Shown: one piece after another, positions 40,422 to 41,052 of the stretch
How the letters are laid out: the number at the start of each line of letters is the position of its first letter
How positions within the stretch are numbered: the stretch's first letter is position 1
Source: an uncultured Lachnospiraceae bacterium
Lineage (GTDB): Bacteria; Bacillota; Clostridia; Lachnospirales; Lachnospiraceae
Length of the DNA stretch: 41,052 nt
Direction of reading: 5' to 3'
NCBI GenBank assembly: GCA_947177165.1
Contig: CAMWTP010000048.1
Span: 1-41,052 of the forward strand
Notes under the pieces: generated by a model
What the model was told of the DNA's origin: nothing
The model's database searches: none
What the model saw: only the letters and a program-made list of their open reading frames with translations
Position numbers and translations under genes: made by a program

Positions 40422-40934
40422 TCACTTCCAGTAATGTTCACTGACGCCGGCTCCTCTGGAGACAATCGTGATATTTACCAGGTTGAAGTTCCAGAAGCCT
40501 CCCAGCTTTGCCCTGCCCGTGATGGTAATATAAAAGGGGGTGCCCAGCTGGATGGCCCGGTTCATGCCGGACGGGGTAGGCGACTTGTAGGAGGCGTCAA
40601 TGGAGTAGGAGATGTTTTCAGCCCCTTCAATCTGGGAACAGAGGAAGTTAAAAAGCTGGTCTGTCTCTCCGTTGATGCCTCCTGAGAGCTGGATCTGCTT
40701 CACCATCTGGTCTGCACAGTGGTCAAGTTCCTGTTTGGTGGAGATGATGCTGAACAGGTCCAGGATGAATGCCAGCAGGAGCACCGCTATGAAGATGAAC
40801 ACTACCGTACTGAAATAGTTGACGTCCCCGCGCTCATTTTTCAGTATGGATGCCGGGTTCCTGCCGGGCCTGCCCGTATGGGGAGATGCCCTGCCGGCTG
40901 CTTTGGACATTGTGTTGGAAATTGCCTTTGGCAA
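40422..40934 (-). CDS. TadE-like minor pilin protein
   Basis: A 170-aa protein, first in the Tad operon. A basic leader (about 30 residues) with LKNERGDVNYFS precedes a membrane helix (about 41-62, TVVFIFIAVLLLAFILDLF), then ISTKQELDHCADQMVKQIQ and a beta-rich domain ending SRGAGVSEHYWK. The layout matches TadE-like proteins of Gram-positive Tad loci. The start is taken as TTG at 40934, after AAAGGCGGTGGTTTTAC; an internal ATG at 40910 is an alternative. Confidence 0.72.
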   Translation of the reverse strand: MPKAISNTMSKAAGRASPHTGRPGRNPASILKNERGDVNYFSTVVFIFIAVLLLAFILDLFSIISTKQELDHCADQMVKQIQLSGGINGETDQLFNFLCSQIEGAENISYSIDASYKSPTPSGMNRAIQLGTPFYITITGRAKLGGFWNFNLVNITIVSRGAGVSEHYWK

Positions 40935-40962
40935 AGTAAAACCACCGCCTTTCTGACGAAAA

Positions 40963-40991
40963 CAGCCGTCTCCCTGGATGGAAAACGGCTG
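40963..40991 (-). terminator. Attenuator-like hairpin in the Tad operon leader
   Basis: On the minus strand CAGCCGT (40991-40985) pairs with ACGGCTG (40969-40963), followed by TTTTCGTC. It lies between the candidate promoter and the first gene of the operon. It may end an upstream transcript or attenuate this one. Confidence 0.5.
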
Positions 40992-41015
40992 CTTTACATA
41001 TTTTTGACTGTACCA

Positions 41016-41024
41016 AGTATAGCA
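41016..41024 (-). promoter_or_regulatory. Candidate extended -10 promoter of the Tad operon
   Basis: Minus-strand TGCTATACT is an extended -10 (TGnTATACT) with a poor -35 17 bases upstream. It would give a leader of about 75 bases before the first TadE-like gene. Confidence 0.45.
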
Positions 41025-41052
41025 TGGATGCCTTTACGGGGAAAGAGCAGAA

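Noticed and set aside
1..41052. CRISPR arrays, tRNA or rRNA genes
   Set aside because: No regularly spaced repeats, cloverleaf-like or rRNA-like sequence was noticed on either strand by eye.

Overview
The window looks like accessory DNA from an anaerobic gut Firmicute of the Clostridia, most likely Lachnospiraceae-like. The reasons are strong AGGAGG-type ribosome binding sites, proteins typical of that group (DUF5688, DUF6809, DUF6133 and DUF6550-like), lantibiotic/cationic-peptide resistance ABC modules, and a Gram-positive style Tad pilus locus without secretin or outer-membrane genes. The organism is inferred from protein flavour only; no rRNA or housekeeping gene is present.

Left part (1-16.3 kb): a mosaic of small accessory modules. 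An apparently intact IS1595-type insertion sequence (81-1114) is followed by a minus-strand four-gene unit: an AraC regulator with GyrI-like sensor domain, a free-standing GyrI-like protein, and an ABC-2 exporter (ATPase plus permease). Next come a truncated large serine recombinase (4532-4678), two minus-strand orphan genes (one Imm1-like) and a non-coding stretch with a 17-bp inverted repeat. A sensor kinase/response regulator pair (6293-8369) diverges from a LanFEG/Cpr-type peptide-resistance ABC transporter (8516-11079). An 11-bp tandem repeat between them is a candidate regulator box. A second ABC system of the MacB/BceA plus FtsX type (11248-14496) follows. Then come an XRE regulator and a pair of tiny sigma-factor-like genes (15672-16258) that resemble a region 4 half and a region 2 half.

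Middle part (16.4-31 kb): almost entirely minus strand and plasmid/ICE-like. It holds an SSB, a DUF932 protein, a Cys-rich protein that shares the C-terminal tail of the SSB, two further sigma-70-like factors, a methyltransferase-helicase fusion (18647-21697), DUF5688, DUF4942-like, DUF6809-like and DUF3268 proteins and several unrecognised ones. The SSB gene is preceded by a canonical promoter, a possible 15-codon leader ORF and an intrinsic terminator, which looks like attenuation control.

Right part (31.1-41 kb): a complete-looking minus-strand Tad/Flp-type pilus operon. In transcription order it has two TadE/F-like minor pilins, a 38-aa membrane peptide, a DUF6550-like protein, a large secreted protein, a prepilin peptidase, a CpaB/SAF protein, a TadZ/CpaE-like ATPase, TadA, TadB, TadC, a 49-aa basic peptide and a DUF6133 pilin-like protein closed by a terminator. 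No relaxase, coupling protein or integrase core is visible, so calling the whole an integrative conjugative element is inference. The most notable observations are the shared C-terminal tail on the SSB and its operon partner, the attenuator-like ssb leader, the SD-masking hairpin in front of the split sigma pair, the MTase-helicase fusion, and the common RGD motif in the three pilin-like proteins.
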